Assembly: GCA_020831885.1 (NCBI GenBank)
Contig: JAFIFU010000023.1
Coordinates: 1-50,138 of the forward strand
DNA: 50,138 bases
Direction: 5' to 3'
DNA from: Ectothiorhodospiraceae bacterium
GTDB lineage: Bacteria > Pseudomonadota > Gammaproteobacteria > Nitrococcales > Aquisalimonadaceae
Each line of letters starts with the position of its first letter. The stretch's first letter is position 1. Positions 33,971 to 41,590 of this stretch are shown here, in pieces. The notes under the pieces are model-generated. The model was given only the letters and a program-made list of their open reading frames with translations, searched no databases and was not told the DNA's origin. A program made the translations under genes and the position numbers.

Positions 33971-35167
33971 TTAGTCAGACTGAAGAAAAGCACTGCGATG
34001 AAAGGCAGCGGCAGACTCTACCTCGGCCAGGCCGCGCGTGCCGGGCTCCGGTGATTCACCACCCGCAAGAACATGGAGCACCGTCCTGACGCCACGGGAG
34101 AGGGACAGCAGGTGATAACCGCCTTCCAGCACGAATACCAGGCGTCCACCGCAATGTCGGCGCGCCAGCATCTGCAGAATCTCGGTCATGGCTGCAAAAC
34201 CGTCGTACGAGACATTCATTGCCAGGTCGAACGGGTGCGGATCGAAGCCCGCCGCAACCAGAATCAGGTCCGGCTGGAACCAGTCCGCCGCGGGCACCAG
34301 GATGTCCCTGAAGGTTCTGAGGTAGGCTTCGTCCCCCGAGTCCGGGGGGAGCGGGACATTGACGGTGGTGCCTTCACCAAGGCCGACGCCCACCTCCTCA
34401 AGACCGCCTGAACCGGGATAGAAGGGTGAGGCGCGGTGGATATCGAATACCATCACGTCAGGATCCGCCCAAAAGATATCCTGGGTGCCGTTGCCGTGGT
34501 GGACATCCCAGTCGACGATCAGCACGCGCTCGCAGCCAAGTGCTGCTCGCGCATGGGCAGCAGCCACGGCAACATTGTTAAACAGGCAGAAACCCCGCGC
34601 GCGTACGGGCTCGGCGTGATGCCCGGGAGGCCGGACCAGCGCGAAGGCGCTCTCGGTGCGCCCCTGAACCACCGCCTCGACGGCGGCAATGGACGTACCT
34701 GCTGCCACCTCGGCGGCTTCGATGCTGCCGGGTGAGACCGCCGTGGTGTCGTTGTCCAGCCAGGCATTTTTGCCACGCAGTTCGAAAATGTGGGCCAGGA
34801 AAGAACTGGTGTGGACGCGCCCTAACTGTTCCCGCGTGGCCGCCATGCCGCTCTCGAACTGCAGGCCAGGCACCGGTTCGACTTCCAGCAGGTGGCGGAT
34901 GGTGGTCAGCCGTCCGGGGTGCTCCGGATACGTCCAAGGTACATTCAGACTCGAGAGCAGTTTGCGAATCCGCCGGTCCAGGCGACCGGGCAGAAACGGA
35001 ACATCGGAACTCGGCTGATGGGTAAGAACGCGTTCGTCGTAGAACGTGATCACGCTGTTCGGGTCGGCCACAAGTCGAACCCCCTGGGATGGTTGGTGGA
35101 AAGAAACGGGCAATCGGCCTCTCGTTACATGATAGACATGCCAGTTGTTTCTCGTGTCCCGTAACAC
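33971..35167 (-). CDS. Histone-deacetylase-family amidohydrolase
   Basis: Up to 398 residues. The zinc-dependent deacetylase core shows RPPGHHAEPVRARGFCLFNN, the metal motif DWDVHHGNGTQ, the second ligand stretch AAGFDPH and the EGGYHLLS loop that carries the catalytic Tyr. Bacterial homologues deacetylate acetylpolyamines or other acetyl-amides; the natural substrate is open. The start is uncertain: ATG at 35167, or a GTG at 35071 that yields 366 residues beginning VADPNSVITFYDER, close to where the family usually begins. It is read away from the phasin gene. Confidence 0.5.
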   Translation of the reverse strand: MLRDTRNNWHVYHVTRGRLPVSFHQPSQGVRLVADPNSVITFYDERVLTHQPSSDVPFLPGRLDRRIRKLLSSLNVPWTYPEHPGRLTTIRHLLEVEPVPGLQFESGMAATREQLGRVHTSSFLAHIFELRGKNAWLDNDTTAVSPGSIEAAEVAAGTSIAAVEAVVQGRTESAFALVRPPGHHAEPVRARGFCLFNNVAVAAAHARAALGCERVLIVDWDVHHGNGTQDIFWADPDVMVFDIHRASPFYPGSGGLEEVGVGLGEGTTVNVPLPPDSGDEAYLRTFRDILVPAADWFQPDLILVAAGFDPHPFDLAMNVSYDGFAAMTEILQMLARRHCGGRLVFVLEGGYHLLSLSRGVRTVLHVLAGGESPEPGTRGLAEVESAAAFHRSAFLQSD

Positions 35168-35194
35168 ACGTTCGTTGTCTTATGAGCGAGGGAG

Positions 35195-35300
35195 CCGCCG
35201 CGGGGCAAGGCGCGGTTCGCAGACAATGGCGAGCCCCTGGCAAGAGCCGCAACGGCCTTCCCGGACACGCTGCAAAGTCCCGCCGGGCGCCATGGTGTCG
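35195..35300 (+). repeat. MITE-like family core without clear ends
   Basis: The sequence GGGGCAAGGCGCGGTTCGC and the following 75 bp, including GCAAGAGCCGCAAC and CCGGACACGCTGCAAAG, align with the core at 11207-11300 (minus strand). The right edge ends in GCGCCATGGTG, which is like the inner end of the terminal repeat. It lies upstream of the phasin promoter. Confidence 0.7.
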
Positions 35301-35330
35301 TCTGGCGGCCGGCGGGCATCAAGAATGAAA

Positions 35331-35345
35331 TGTTGCAATGCAGCA
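35331..35345 (+). promoter_or_regulatory. TGC/GCA palindrome upstream of the phasin gene
   Basis: TGTTGCAATGCAGCA is an imperfect inverted repeat (TGTTGCA / TGCAGCA) 72 bp upstream of the phasin ATG. It resembles the TGC/GCA-rich operators described for PhaR repressors of phasin genes. A TATACA element follows at 35361-35366, so the site could overlap the promoter. phaR is not in this window. Confidence 0.4.
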
Positions 35346-35416
35346 TTATCTCTGTTACCTTATACAGCATCAAGGGCAAAAGGCCTTTGCAGAACGCACC
35401 CACCGAGGTCATTGAA

Positions 35417-35782
35417 ATGAGCAACGAAACCGTTACCCAAGTACAGCAGCAGTTCGACAGTGTGTTCGCCGGCCCGGCGCGCACCTATGCCAACCTGGTT
35501 CTGGGGCACTTCGAACAGCTTGCCAACGTGCAGCTCGAAGCCGCCCGGGCCTACATCGACACCAGTGTGGCGCAAGCCCGCATCGCGCTGGAAATGAAGG
35601 ATCCGTCCGACGTGCGCGCCTACCTGGAGAATCAGCAGAAGGTCGCAAAGGAACTGGGCGAGCGCACAAAGGGCGCCGCCGAGAAGGTGGTCTCTCTGAA
35701 CCAGAATTTTGTCCAGGAGGTTCAGAAGGTCGCCGGGGAAAGCGCTAACAGCGTTTCCAAGGTCGCCGCCAAGAGCAAGTAA
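35417..35782 (+). CDS. Phasin family protein
   Basis: A 121-residue amphipathic helical protein: the conserved YANLVLGHFEQLANVQLEAARAYID begins the PHA-granule phasin fold, and the tail QEVQKVAGESANSVSKVAAKSK is rich in Ala, Lys and Ser. Phasins coat polyhydroxyalkanoate granules and control their size. The ATG at 35417 has GAGG upstream; the frame from 35330 lies in the promoter. A strong hairpin terminator follows. No PHA synthase gene is visible here, so the granule role is inferred from family. Confidence 0.5.
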   Translation: MSNETVTQVQQQFDSVFAGPARTYANLVLGHFEQLANVQLEAARAYIDTSVAQARIALEMKDPSDVRAYLENQQKVAKELGERTKGAAEKVVSLNQNFVQEVQKVAGESANSVSKVAAKSK

Positions 35783-35806
35783 CAGCGCCGGCTTGGCCCG
35801 TCGTGG

Positions 35807-35838
35807 AACCGCCATCCCCCTGGGGTGGCGGTTTTTTT
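35807..35838 (+). terminator. Rho-independent terminator of the phasin gene
   Basis: ACCGCCATCCCC ... GGGGTGGCGGT forms a GC-rich stem (with a one-base bulge) followed by a T7 run, 25 bp after the phasin stop. It is the clearest intrinsic terminator in the window. Confidence 0.9.
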
Positions 35839-35912
35839 GTGCGCCGGCACGGTGCGCCCTGGGCCTGGCTGACCAGGTTACGGCCACGGTACGGACAATT
35901 GCGCCCCCGGGG

Positions 35913-36632
35913 TCAGTGGAAGTGGCGAAGGAACTCGATACCACCATACGCACCGCTGTCACCATCCTGGATACGCTTGCCTCCAGCCTTGAGGACGATA
36001 TCCAGCGGCCCCGCAACCTGGTTCAACTGCAAGGCGATACCGATCTGCTGCGCATTGTATTCCCGGTCGCCGTGGGCGACGATCTCGGGACCCAGAAAGG
36101 ACCGCGGGCCGGTTCGCCGCAGGGCTCTCCCGCGCCCCCAGTAGGCGCGATACCGTGGTGTATAGCTGATACTCGTGGCATACAACCAGCGATCGGCATG
36201 GATCAGGCCTGCATCCAGGTCAACCTGGGCGACGACGTGCGTACCCTGCTGAGGGTTGTCAGGTTGCCTGGGCTCGAAATCCGTATCGCGGTAGGCGGCA
36301 CCCACAGCAAACCCGAGCCATCCATCCGGGACCGGGATCTGATAACCAAGAGCGACCGATCCCGCCCAGCTCTTCGCCTGGACGGTTTCCTCTTCCAGCG
36401 GGTACTCGTACTCGATATAGCTGAGGCTGTATCGGTGGACGAAACCGCTTCCCAACTGCCCGGAGAACGGAATGAGGGCTGTCATCTGGGCGAATCGACC
36501 ATCGAAAACGGCCTCCCCGCCGCCCAACAACATCCAGTCCGCCTTGCCCGGGTGTGTCGCCATAACGGCGGCCACACATGCCGCTCCCTGGATCAGCATC
36601 CGGGCTATGCGTACTCGGAGGAAAGCAGCCAT
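35913..36632 (-). CDS. bcsS: Cellulose biosynthesis protein BcsS-like
   Basis: A 239-residue exported protein. The signal peptide (about residues 1-31, ending HPGKA) precedes an outer-membrane beta-barrel-like chain with alternating aromatic strands (FVHRYSLSYIEYEYP, GWLGFAVGAAYRD, WLYATSISYTPRYRAYWGRG) that fits the BcsS family. BcsS proteins occur with cellulose-synthase-like genes and are of unknown role. The ATG at 36632 overlaps the glycosyltransferase stop by 28 bp, which supports co-translation and joint function. The minus-strand gap to the phasin terminator holds nothing else. Confidence 0.5.
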   Translation of the reverse strand: MAAFLRVRIARMLIQGAACVAAVMATHPGKADWMLLGGGEAVFDGRFAQMTALIPFSGQLGSGFVHRYSLSYIEYEYPLEEETVQAKSWAGSVALGYQIPVPDGWLGFAVGAAYRDTDFEPRQPDNPQQGTHVVAQVDLDAGLIHADRWLYATSISYTPRYRAYWGRGRALRRTGPRSFLGPEIVAHGDREYNAQQIGIALQLNQVAGPLDIVLKAGGKRIQDGDSGAYGGIEFLRHFH

Positions 36633-38833
36633 GTCGTCGTACTCCGAGGGTTGTGCAGCGTGTAGAGATAGACCCGACCATCAGCGGTTTCGACGCAGGC
36701 CTCTTCTGTTGCGGTACCGACCAGTTCCTGCCGATCTCCGGCAACGTCAACACGGACGATGACCGTGACGTCCTCCGGGATGCCCTGCATCAGGACCATT
36801 TTCCGATCCCCGGCAGCACCGATGCCTTCGGAGGAGACGACTCCCAGGAATTCGCGCAATTCGTGCTGAACGGGATAAACGTAGGTACAGCATTGCCAGT
36901 GTCCGCCACCGGCGAACTGCGCGCCTCCGTCAGCCTGTCGAGACACGGGCCCGTCGGGGCGCAGCAACTTGTGCGTGTGATCGGAGATGTCGAGAAAGTA
37001 CCACTGCAGGTCGTTGCCATGGAGAAAGGCCTCCAGTTGTGCCACGACGCCCTCTGGCAGGTCCTCGAATTCACAACCGCAGGTCAGTGGTTTCTCCGCG
37101 GATCCGGCTCCCGGGCGGCGGATAGCGCGAACCCACCCACGAAAAGGCATCGGACCACTCGGGAGGTACAGATATCCGGTCATTTTCTTCCCCGCTTCGA
37201 CCGGGCCGCTCAACCCACCATGAAAGCCGAATCCCCGGGCAGACAAATCCTCGACGGTGACCAGTTGTTCCGATTGCCCCTGGACCGTAATGGCGGCACA
37301 CATCGGTATCGTGAAGCGATACTCCTGCCGGCGGTATCGGCTGTTTGTTGTCGTGAAACGCAACAGGCTGATAGCAATGGTCATGACCAGGCTGCACCAG
37401 AGAATGTTGGCGATCAGCGCGTCCAGAGCCAGATGTCCGCTCCGATAGTGCACCAGAATACCCACCGGAATGGCCACCGCGCTTAACGCCAGAATGAAAA
37501 TCTGCGGATACAGCGGGGCGAGAATCAAAGGTCGCGGATTGCGTTTTTTCCCGGACACCACAAACGTGAGGCGGCGCCGGAAGAAGGCCAGGGTGGATTG
37601 GCAGAACACTGCGAATCGCGCAAAGTTGTACTCTTCGCTAAAAAACAGGTGACCGTGCCCTCGGCTGACCACCCCGAATGTCCAGAACGTGATCGCCAGG
37701 TAGGGTGCGAAGATCAGCAGGAACTCGATGACGGTGATGCTGATGGGAAGTTTCCCCGACAGCAGTGCGAATGAGGGGACCGTGTAGAATATTGCGCGTT
37801 GCCACCCGTCGAAGTACGTGATGATGCTGGAGAAGTAATTCAACCGCTGGGGGATGGTGAGGTGCCGGTTGGTCAGCACCCGCTCCCGGCGCCAGACCTG
37901 CATGGCGCCCTGCCCCCAACGCAACCGCTGGCGCATGTACTCGCGAGCGTCCATGACAGCAATGCCGTAGGCCAGCGCGTGTGGGTGATAGACGGATGCG
38001 TAGCCTTTCTCGTGGAGCCGGAGGGAGGTGTGCAGGTCTTCCGTAACGGATCCGGTGGCAAACCCGCCAATGTTGTCCAGTGCACGGCGCCGCAGCAGGG
38101 CGCAACTTCCACAGAAAAAGGCGGCGTTCCAGTAATCCTTGCCGCGCTGAACCACGTTGAAAAACAGGGACTGTTCTGTCCAGAGGTTCTTACGTCTCGC
38201 ACTGACCCGGTGCTGGTAGGAGTCGAGGTTGTAGAACTCCTGGGGAGTCTGGACGAAGGCGACATTCCTGTCCCGGAAATACCCCAGCGTTTCCACCAGG
38301 AACTGTGTATGGGGGGCATGGTCGGCATCGAACAGCGCCACAATGGCGCCATTGCTGTTGGCCAGACCATTATTCAGGTTACCGGCCTTGGCGTCGATAT
38401 TTTCCGAACGGGCCAGGTAGCGGCATCCCAGCCTTTGCGCCAGTGACTGCATTTCCGGCCGATTTCCGTCGTCAAGCAGCCATGTCTGGTGGGGGTATTC
38501 CATGTAAATGGCTGCCAGCAGCGTCCGCCTGACCACGTCGACGGGTTCGTTATACGTGGTCACGAACACGTCCACGGTCAGATTGCGCCCGGGTGGTGGG
38601 GCCTTACGGTGGGGCAGCCGCCAGCACATGTGCAGCAGCAAGAACATGGTGATAATGCCGAACAACTCGGCACCGAAGACCAGTGCGGAGAACACCGGAG
38701 CGTCGGGGTTGAACGTTCCCGAGCGCCAGACGACGTAGGCCAGCGCCACGGTGACATAGATGACGACGACCCCACGATTCGGTTTGCTGGCCTCCGGGGT
38801 GCCCCGGTCGATTTCGGCTGAGTCCACCTGCAT
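36605..38833 (-). CDS. Cellulose-synthase-like GT2 glycosyltransferase with PilZ domain
   Basis: A 742-residue inner-membrane processive glycosyltransferase. The GT2 motifs are complete: DDGNR, DADHAP, TEDLHTS and QRLRWGQGAMQ (the QxxRW signature). Two N-terminal and several C-terminal transmembrane helices surround it. A PilZ domain near residue 525 carries RRQEYR (RxxxR) and DLSARGFGFHG, so c-di-GMP should activate synthesis. The C-terminal extension beyond PilZ (about 150 residues) is unusual. The ATG at 38833 gives MQVDSAEIDRG; the frame to 38914 reads through a repeat end. BcsA, a BcsA-like beta-glucan synthase, or another polymer synthase fits. BcsB, BcsC and BcsZ are absent nearby. Confidence 0.5.
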   Translation of the reverse strand: MQVDSAEIDRGTPEASKPNRGVVVIYVTVALAYVVWRSGTFNPDAPVFSALVFGAELFGIITMFLLLHMCWRLPHRKAPPPGRNLTVDVFVTTYNEPVDVVRRTLLAAIYMEYPHQTWLLDDGNRPEMQSLAQRLGCRYLARSENIDAKAGNLNNGLANSNGAIVALFDADHAPHTQFLVETLGYFRDRNVAFVQTPQEFYNLDSYQHRVSARRKNLWTEQSLFFNVVQRGKDYWNAAFFCGSCALLRRRALDNIGGFATGSVTEDLHTSLRLHEKGYASVYHPHALAYGIAVMDAREYMRQRLRWGQGAMQVWRRERVLTNRHLTIPQRLNYFSSIITYFDGWQRAIFYTVPSFALLSGKLPISITVIEFLLIFAPYLAITFWTFGVVSRGHGHLFFSEEYNFARFAVFCQSTLAFFRRRLTFVVSGKKRNPRPLILAPLYPQIFILALSAVAIPVGILVHYRSGHLALDALIANILWCSLVMTIAISLLRFTTTNSRYRRQEYRFTIPMCAAITVQGQSEQLVTVEDLSARGFGFHGGLSGPVEAGKKMTGYLYLPSGPMPFRGWVRAIRRPGAGSAEKPLTCGCEFEDLPEGVVAQLEAFLHGNDLQWYFLDISDHTHKLLRPDGPVSRQADGGAQFAGGGHWQCCTYVYPVQHELREFLGVVSSEGIGAAGDRKMVLMQGIPEDVTVIVRVDVAGDRQELVGTATEEACVETADGRVYLYTLHNPRSTTTWLLSSEYA

Positions 38834-38893
38834 CTGGGAGCCCTTGATCCGGTTCCTTCGGCTACGTGCCGGATAGCGTGAAGTATGGCAGGC

Positions 38894-38909
38894 CAGTGCT
38901 TCCTTAAGG
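38894..38909 (-). repeat. Solo end of MITE-like family upstream of the glycosyltransferase
   Basis: On the minus strand it reads CCTTAAGGAAGCACTG, matching the outer part of the terminal motif. It lies 61-76 bp upstream of the 38833 start. Confidence 0.55.
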
Positions 38910-39016
38910 GGCACTGGCTTCCGGAGCGCCGGCGTGTGGACCTACACGCCCGGCATGGACTCTGACGTCTCCCGCGACCGTTTCCGGATATGATTCCCCC
39001 CGGAGGTGGTTAGGGA

Positions 39017-39481
39017 TCAGTCCTTCTCGTATGCCGGTGCATGACGCAAGGTATCCTCATCCATATGCACGTAGAACACCGACGCATTGTCTTCCCTGGT
39101 GTGCTCAAGCTGGTTCCAGCTGAGGGCGACCCTCTGTCCTCCCAGGCCCATGAATCCACCTGCCGCCAGGACGACGCCCACAATCTGCCCATCTTCACCG
39201 ATGATCAGGTTCTGCACCTTTCCGATATCCTCGTCGGAACCCCGGTGCTTGACGTTGCTGCCGATGAACTCGTCGGCGTGAAATGTGCCCGCGGGCTTGC
39301 GGCTGATATACCGCTGTTGCGCAAGCTGTCCGCCCGCCCTGTCGACCCGTTGATCCTGCGCATGCTGTCCGTTCGCCTGCCTGTGGCCACCGTATGTGCC
39401 GTCCGCGAAAGCCACCGAACCGAGTGAAAGTGCTGGCAGGAGCAGGGCTGAAAGGGCCATCGCATTCAATTTCTTCATCAT
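39017..39481 (-). CDS. Secreted PRC-barrel domain protein
   Basis: A 154-residue protein. The signal peptide MMKKLNAMALSALLLPALSLG ends near SVAFA, then a Gln/His-rich linker and a PRC-barrel domain (FIGSNVKHRGSDEDIGKVQNLIIGEDGQIVGVVLAAGGFMGLGGQRVALSW). The double ATG at 39481 is preceded by GGAGAGA; the longer frame is not supported. PRC-barrel proteins in the periplasm are common in proteobacteria and of unknown role. It lies divergently from the PGPGW-like gene. Confidence 0.5.
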   Translation of the reverse strand: MMKKLNAMALSALLLPALSLGSVAFADGTYGGHRQANGQHAQDQRVDRAGGQLAQQRYISRKPAGTFHADEFIGSNVKHRGSDEDIGKVQNLIIGEDGQIVGVVLAAGGFMGLGGQRVALSWNQLEHTREDNASVFYVHMDEDTLRHAPAYEKD

Positions 39482-39703
39482 TGTCTCTCCGTTGGTTCCG
39501 GCAGTCTGCCGGAACCTCCTGGGTTCGAACTCCCGTTGCCGTTTGAAGCAACGAACGCTCAGAATTGCACGCAGCCAGGCCTTGCGTCCGTACGCCTCCG
39601 CACATGTAGGCACCGCCGCGACCTCCTCCATCGCCCTTCCGGTTTCCCTGGGGACAGTTGATTCCCAACCCGTGCGGCGCCACATTCACATCAGGCGGGC
39701 TAT

Positions 39704-40126
39704 GTGCGGGGTGTGGGCTTGGTCTATTGGCTGGCGGACAATCAGGGCATTCTCTTCTGGCTCACGGGCCTGTCGGTACTCATGTTTCTCGGCACCCTGG
39801 TACTGGTGCCACTGCTTGTCATCCGTATCCCCGCCACCTATTTCGCCCACCGTCATCGGGAGGAGCGGGTGATCGCCCACCGGCGCCCGGTGCTGTGGCT
39901 GGTGCTTGAGCTGGTGAAGTCCGCCGTGGGGGTGGTGCTGATTCTGGCAGGGATGCTGATGCTGGTGCTGCCAGGGCAGGGCGTGCTGACGATCCTGATG
40001 GGACTGACGCTGCTCAATTTCCCCGGCAAGTTCCGTCTGGAGCGCTGGGTGGTCTCACGCCCCGCCGTTTACCAGTCCATCAACTGGTTGCGCCGCCGCG
40101 CCGGGCGACATCCGCTCATCCTTTAA
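39704..40126 (+). CDS. PGPGW-like membrane protein
   Basis: A 140-residue protein with a GTG start at 39704. Two hydrophobic helices (about residues 15-40 and 68-100) flank a basic loop. The LPGQGVLTILMGLTLLNFPGK motif marks the PGPGW family of putative transmembrane proteins of unknown function. The TAA stop is supplied by the terminal motif of a repeat (40120-40183). Confidence 0.5.
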   Translation: MRGVGLVYWLADNQGILFWLTGLSVLMFLGTLVLVPLLVIRIPATYFAHRHREERVIAHRRPVLWLVLELVKSAVGVVLILAGMLMLVLPGQGVLTILMGLTLLNFPGKFRLERWVVSRPAVYQSINWLRRRAGRHPLIL

Positions 40127-40183
40127 GGAAGCACTGATCTATTCCCACGCTGCAAAGCCAGTGCACCATGGGGATGAATTAAC
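40120..40183 (+). repeat. Internally deleted MITE-like element with both ends
   Basis: The left end CCTTTAAGGAAGCACTGATC is followed by ATTCCCA, then a core remnant CACGCTGCAAAG, then GTGCACCATGGGGATGAAT, which reads as a degenerate inverted right end. This is the most compact derivative of the family and suggests internal deletion between ends. It overlaps the stop codon of the PGPGW-like gene and lies 50 bp upstream of the kinase gene. Confidence 0.6.
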
Positions 40184-40233
40184 CGCCGGGCACGTTCCCT
40201 TGGCCCAGGGTAGGAAACCGGTCACAGTCTGCG

Positions 40234-41154
40234 ATGCGCCCGCCGCGTAAGCTGGTCAAGCTGAAGACATGTGTTTGCAACCAGTGCGGAGTGTACGTGT
40301 CGGAACCGTTTCCCGATTCGCTGGCCCCTTACCGGGAGCGCCTGCTGGAAGCCGAGCGCCTGGCGTCCATCGGTCAGCTTGCCGCGGGGGTGGCCCATGA
40401 GATCAACAATCCGGTGGGCTATCTGCAGTCCAACCTGCGGACCCTGGACGAGTACTTTGCTGCGCTGCGGGAGCTGATTCAGCGATACGAGGAACTCCTC
40501 AACGAGCATCTGTCGCCGGAACGCCGCGGGGTGATCGGTGAGCTGCGCAGCCAGTTGGATGCCGACTTCCTGCTGGACGATCTCGGATCCCTGCTGCAGG
40601 AGAGCCGTCAGGGTGTCGGCATTATCCGTGATATCGCTCTGGCATTGCGGGATTTCGCCCGCACGCCGGATGGGCGTATGGAGCCGGTTGCGCTGGATGA
40701 GCTGGTCCGCGGCGCTCTGCGCATCGCCCACAACGAAGTGAAGTATGTGGCGACGCTGGATACTGAACTCCAGAGTGACGCCCAGGTGGTCTGCGACGCA
40801 TCCATGATCTCCCAGGTGGTGCTGAACCTGGTGGTCAACGCCAGCCACGCACTGGACGGCGGCGGACGAATCGTCGTCCGCACCAGCCGCGACGGTGAAG
40901 ACCGGGTCTGGCTGGAGGTGGAGGATGACGGCTGCGGCATTCCGGAATCGGACCAGGCGCGGATCTTCGAGGCATTCTATACCACCAAGCCCGCCGGGAA
41001 GGGCACCGGCCTCGGGCTGGCCATGATCCGCGAGACTGTCCAGCGGCACGGTGGAAGTATTTCGGTGGACAGTGAACCCGGCCGCGGCAGCCGCTTCCGC
41101 GTGACCCTGCCGGTGAGGCCGGCCGCCGATCCCGAAACAAGCCCAACCTCATGA
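40234..41154 (+). CDS. Cytosolic sensor histidine kinase
   Basis: A 306-residue kinase without a membrane segment. After a short Cys-containing N-terminus (CVCNQCGVYVSEPFPDSLAPY) comes an H-box region ASIGQLAAGVAHEINNPVGYL with the phospho-acceptor His, then an ATP-binding domain with MISQVVLNLVVNASHAL, DDGCGIP and GTGLGLAM. It lacks PAS or other obvious sensors. Its stop overlaps the response regulator ATG (ATGA). The start is weakly marked (no good ribosome site). It probably phosphorylates the regulator at 41151. Confidence 0.5.
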   Translation: MRPPRKLVKLKTCVCNQCGVYVSEPFPDSLAPYRERLLEAERLASIGQLAAGVAHEINNPVGYLQSNLRTLDEYFAALRELIQRYEELLNEHLSPERRGVIGELRSQLDADFLLDDLGSLLQESRQGVGIIRDIALALRDFARTPDGRMEPVALDELVRGALRIAHNEVKYVATLDTELQSDAQVVCDASMISQVVLNLVVNASHALDGGGRIVVRTSRDGEDRVWLEVEDDGCGIPESDQARIFEAFYTTKPAGKGTGLGLAMIRETVQRHGGSISVDSEPGRGSRFRVTLPVRPAADPETSPTS

Positions 41155-41588
41155 GGCTCAGCATGCGAGAACTGTTACTGGTTGACGATGAACCCCTGGT
41201 GCTGCGCAGCCTGCAGCGCAGCTTCCGGCGCAAGGAGGATTGCGCCGTGGAAACCTACACTGATCCGGAGCAGGCCCTGGCGCGCCTCCAGACCAAGAAT
41301 TTCGATGTCATCATCTCCGACTACCGCATGCCGGGCATGAACGGCACTGAGTTCCTGCGGGCGGCCCGGGAACTGCAGCCCCGGGCGGTGCGCATGATCC
41401 TGAGCGGCCAGGCGGACCAGCAGGCGCTGGTGCACGCCATCAACGAGGCCCATATCTTCCGCTTCCTGGACAAGCCCTGGGACGAGACCACCCTGGAGGA
41501 GGCGCTGCAGGCCGCCTACGCGGAGCGCGACCGGCTGCTGGAGGAGAGCACACTGGCCGGCATGTACCGGCGGGAGCAGGGTCTCTAA
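41151..41588 (+). CDS. Stand-alone response regulator receiver
   Basis: A 145-residue receiver (REC) domain. VDDEP at the N-terminus supplies the acidic pair, IISDYRMPGM the phospho-acceptor Asp, LSGQAD the Thr/Ser, and DKPWDE the conserved Lys. The Ser/Lys pattern and the R-M-P-G-M-N-G-T-E stretch are of the RpfG/HD-GYP-linked type. It carries only a short tail after REC, so it may act as a phosphate shuttle between kinases. It is coupled to the kinases on both sides. Confidence 0.5.
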   Translation: MRLSMRELLLVDDEPLVLRSLQRSFRRKEDCAVETYTDPEQALARLQTKNFDVIISDYRMPGMNGTEFLRAARELQPRAVRMILSGQADQQALVHAINEAHIFRFLDKPWDETTLEEALQAAYAERDRLLEESTLAGMYRREQGL

Positions 41589-41590
41589 CG

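Noticed and set aside
32726-36632. A genomic island inserted at the tRNA-Thr gene.
   Set aside because: No integrase, no duplicated tRNA 3' end and no phage gene; the holin-named gene is a YqjE-type host protein.
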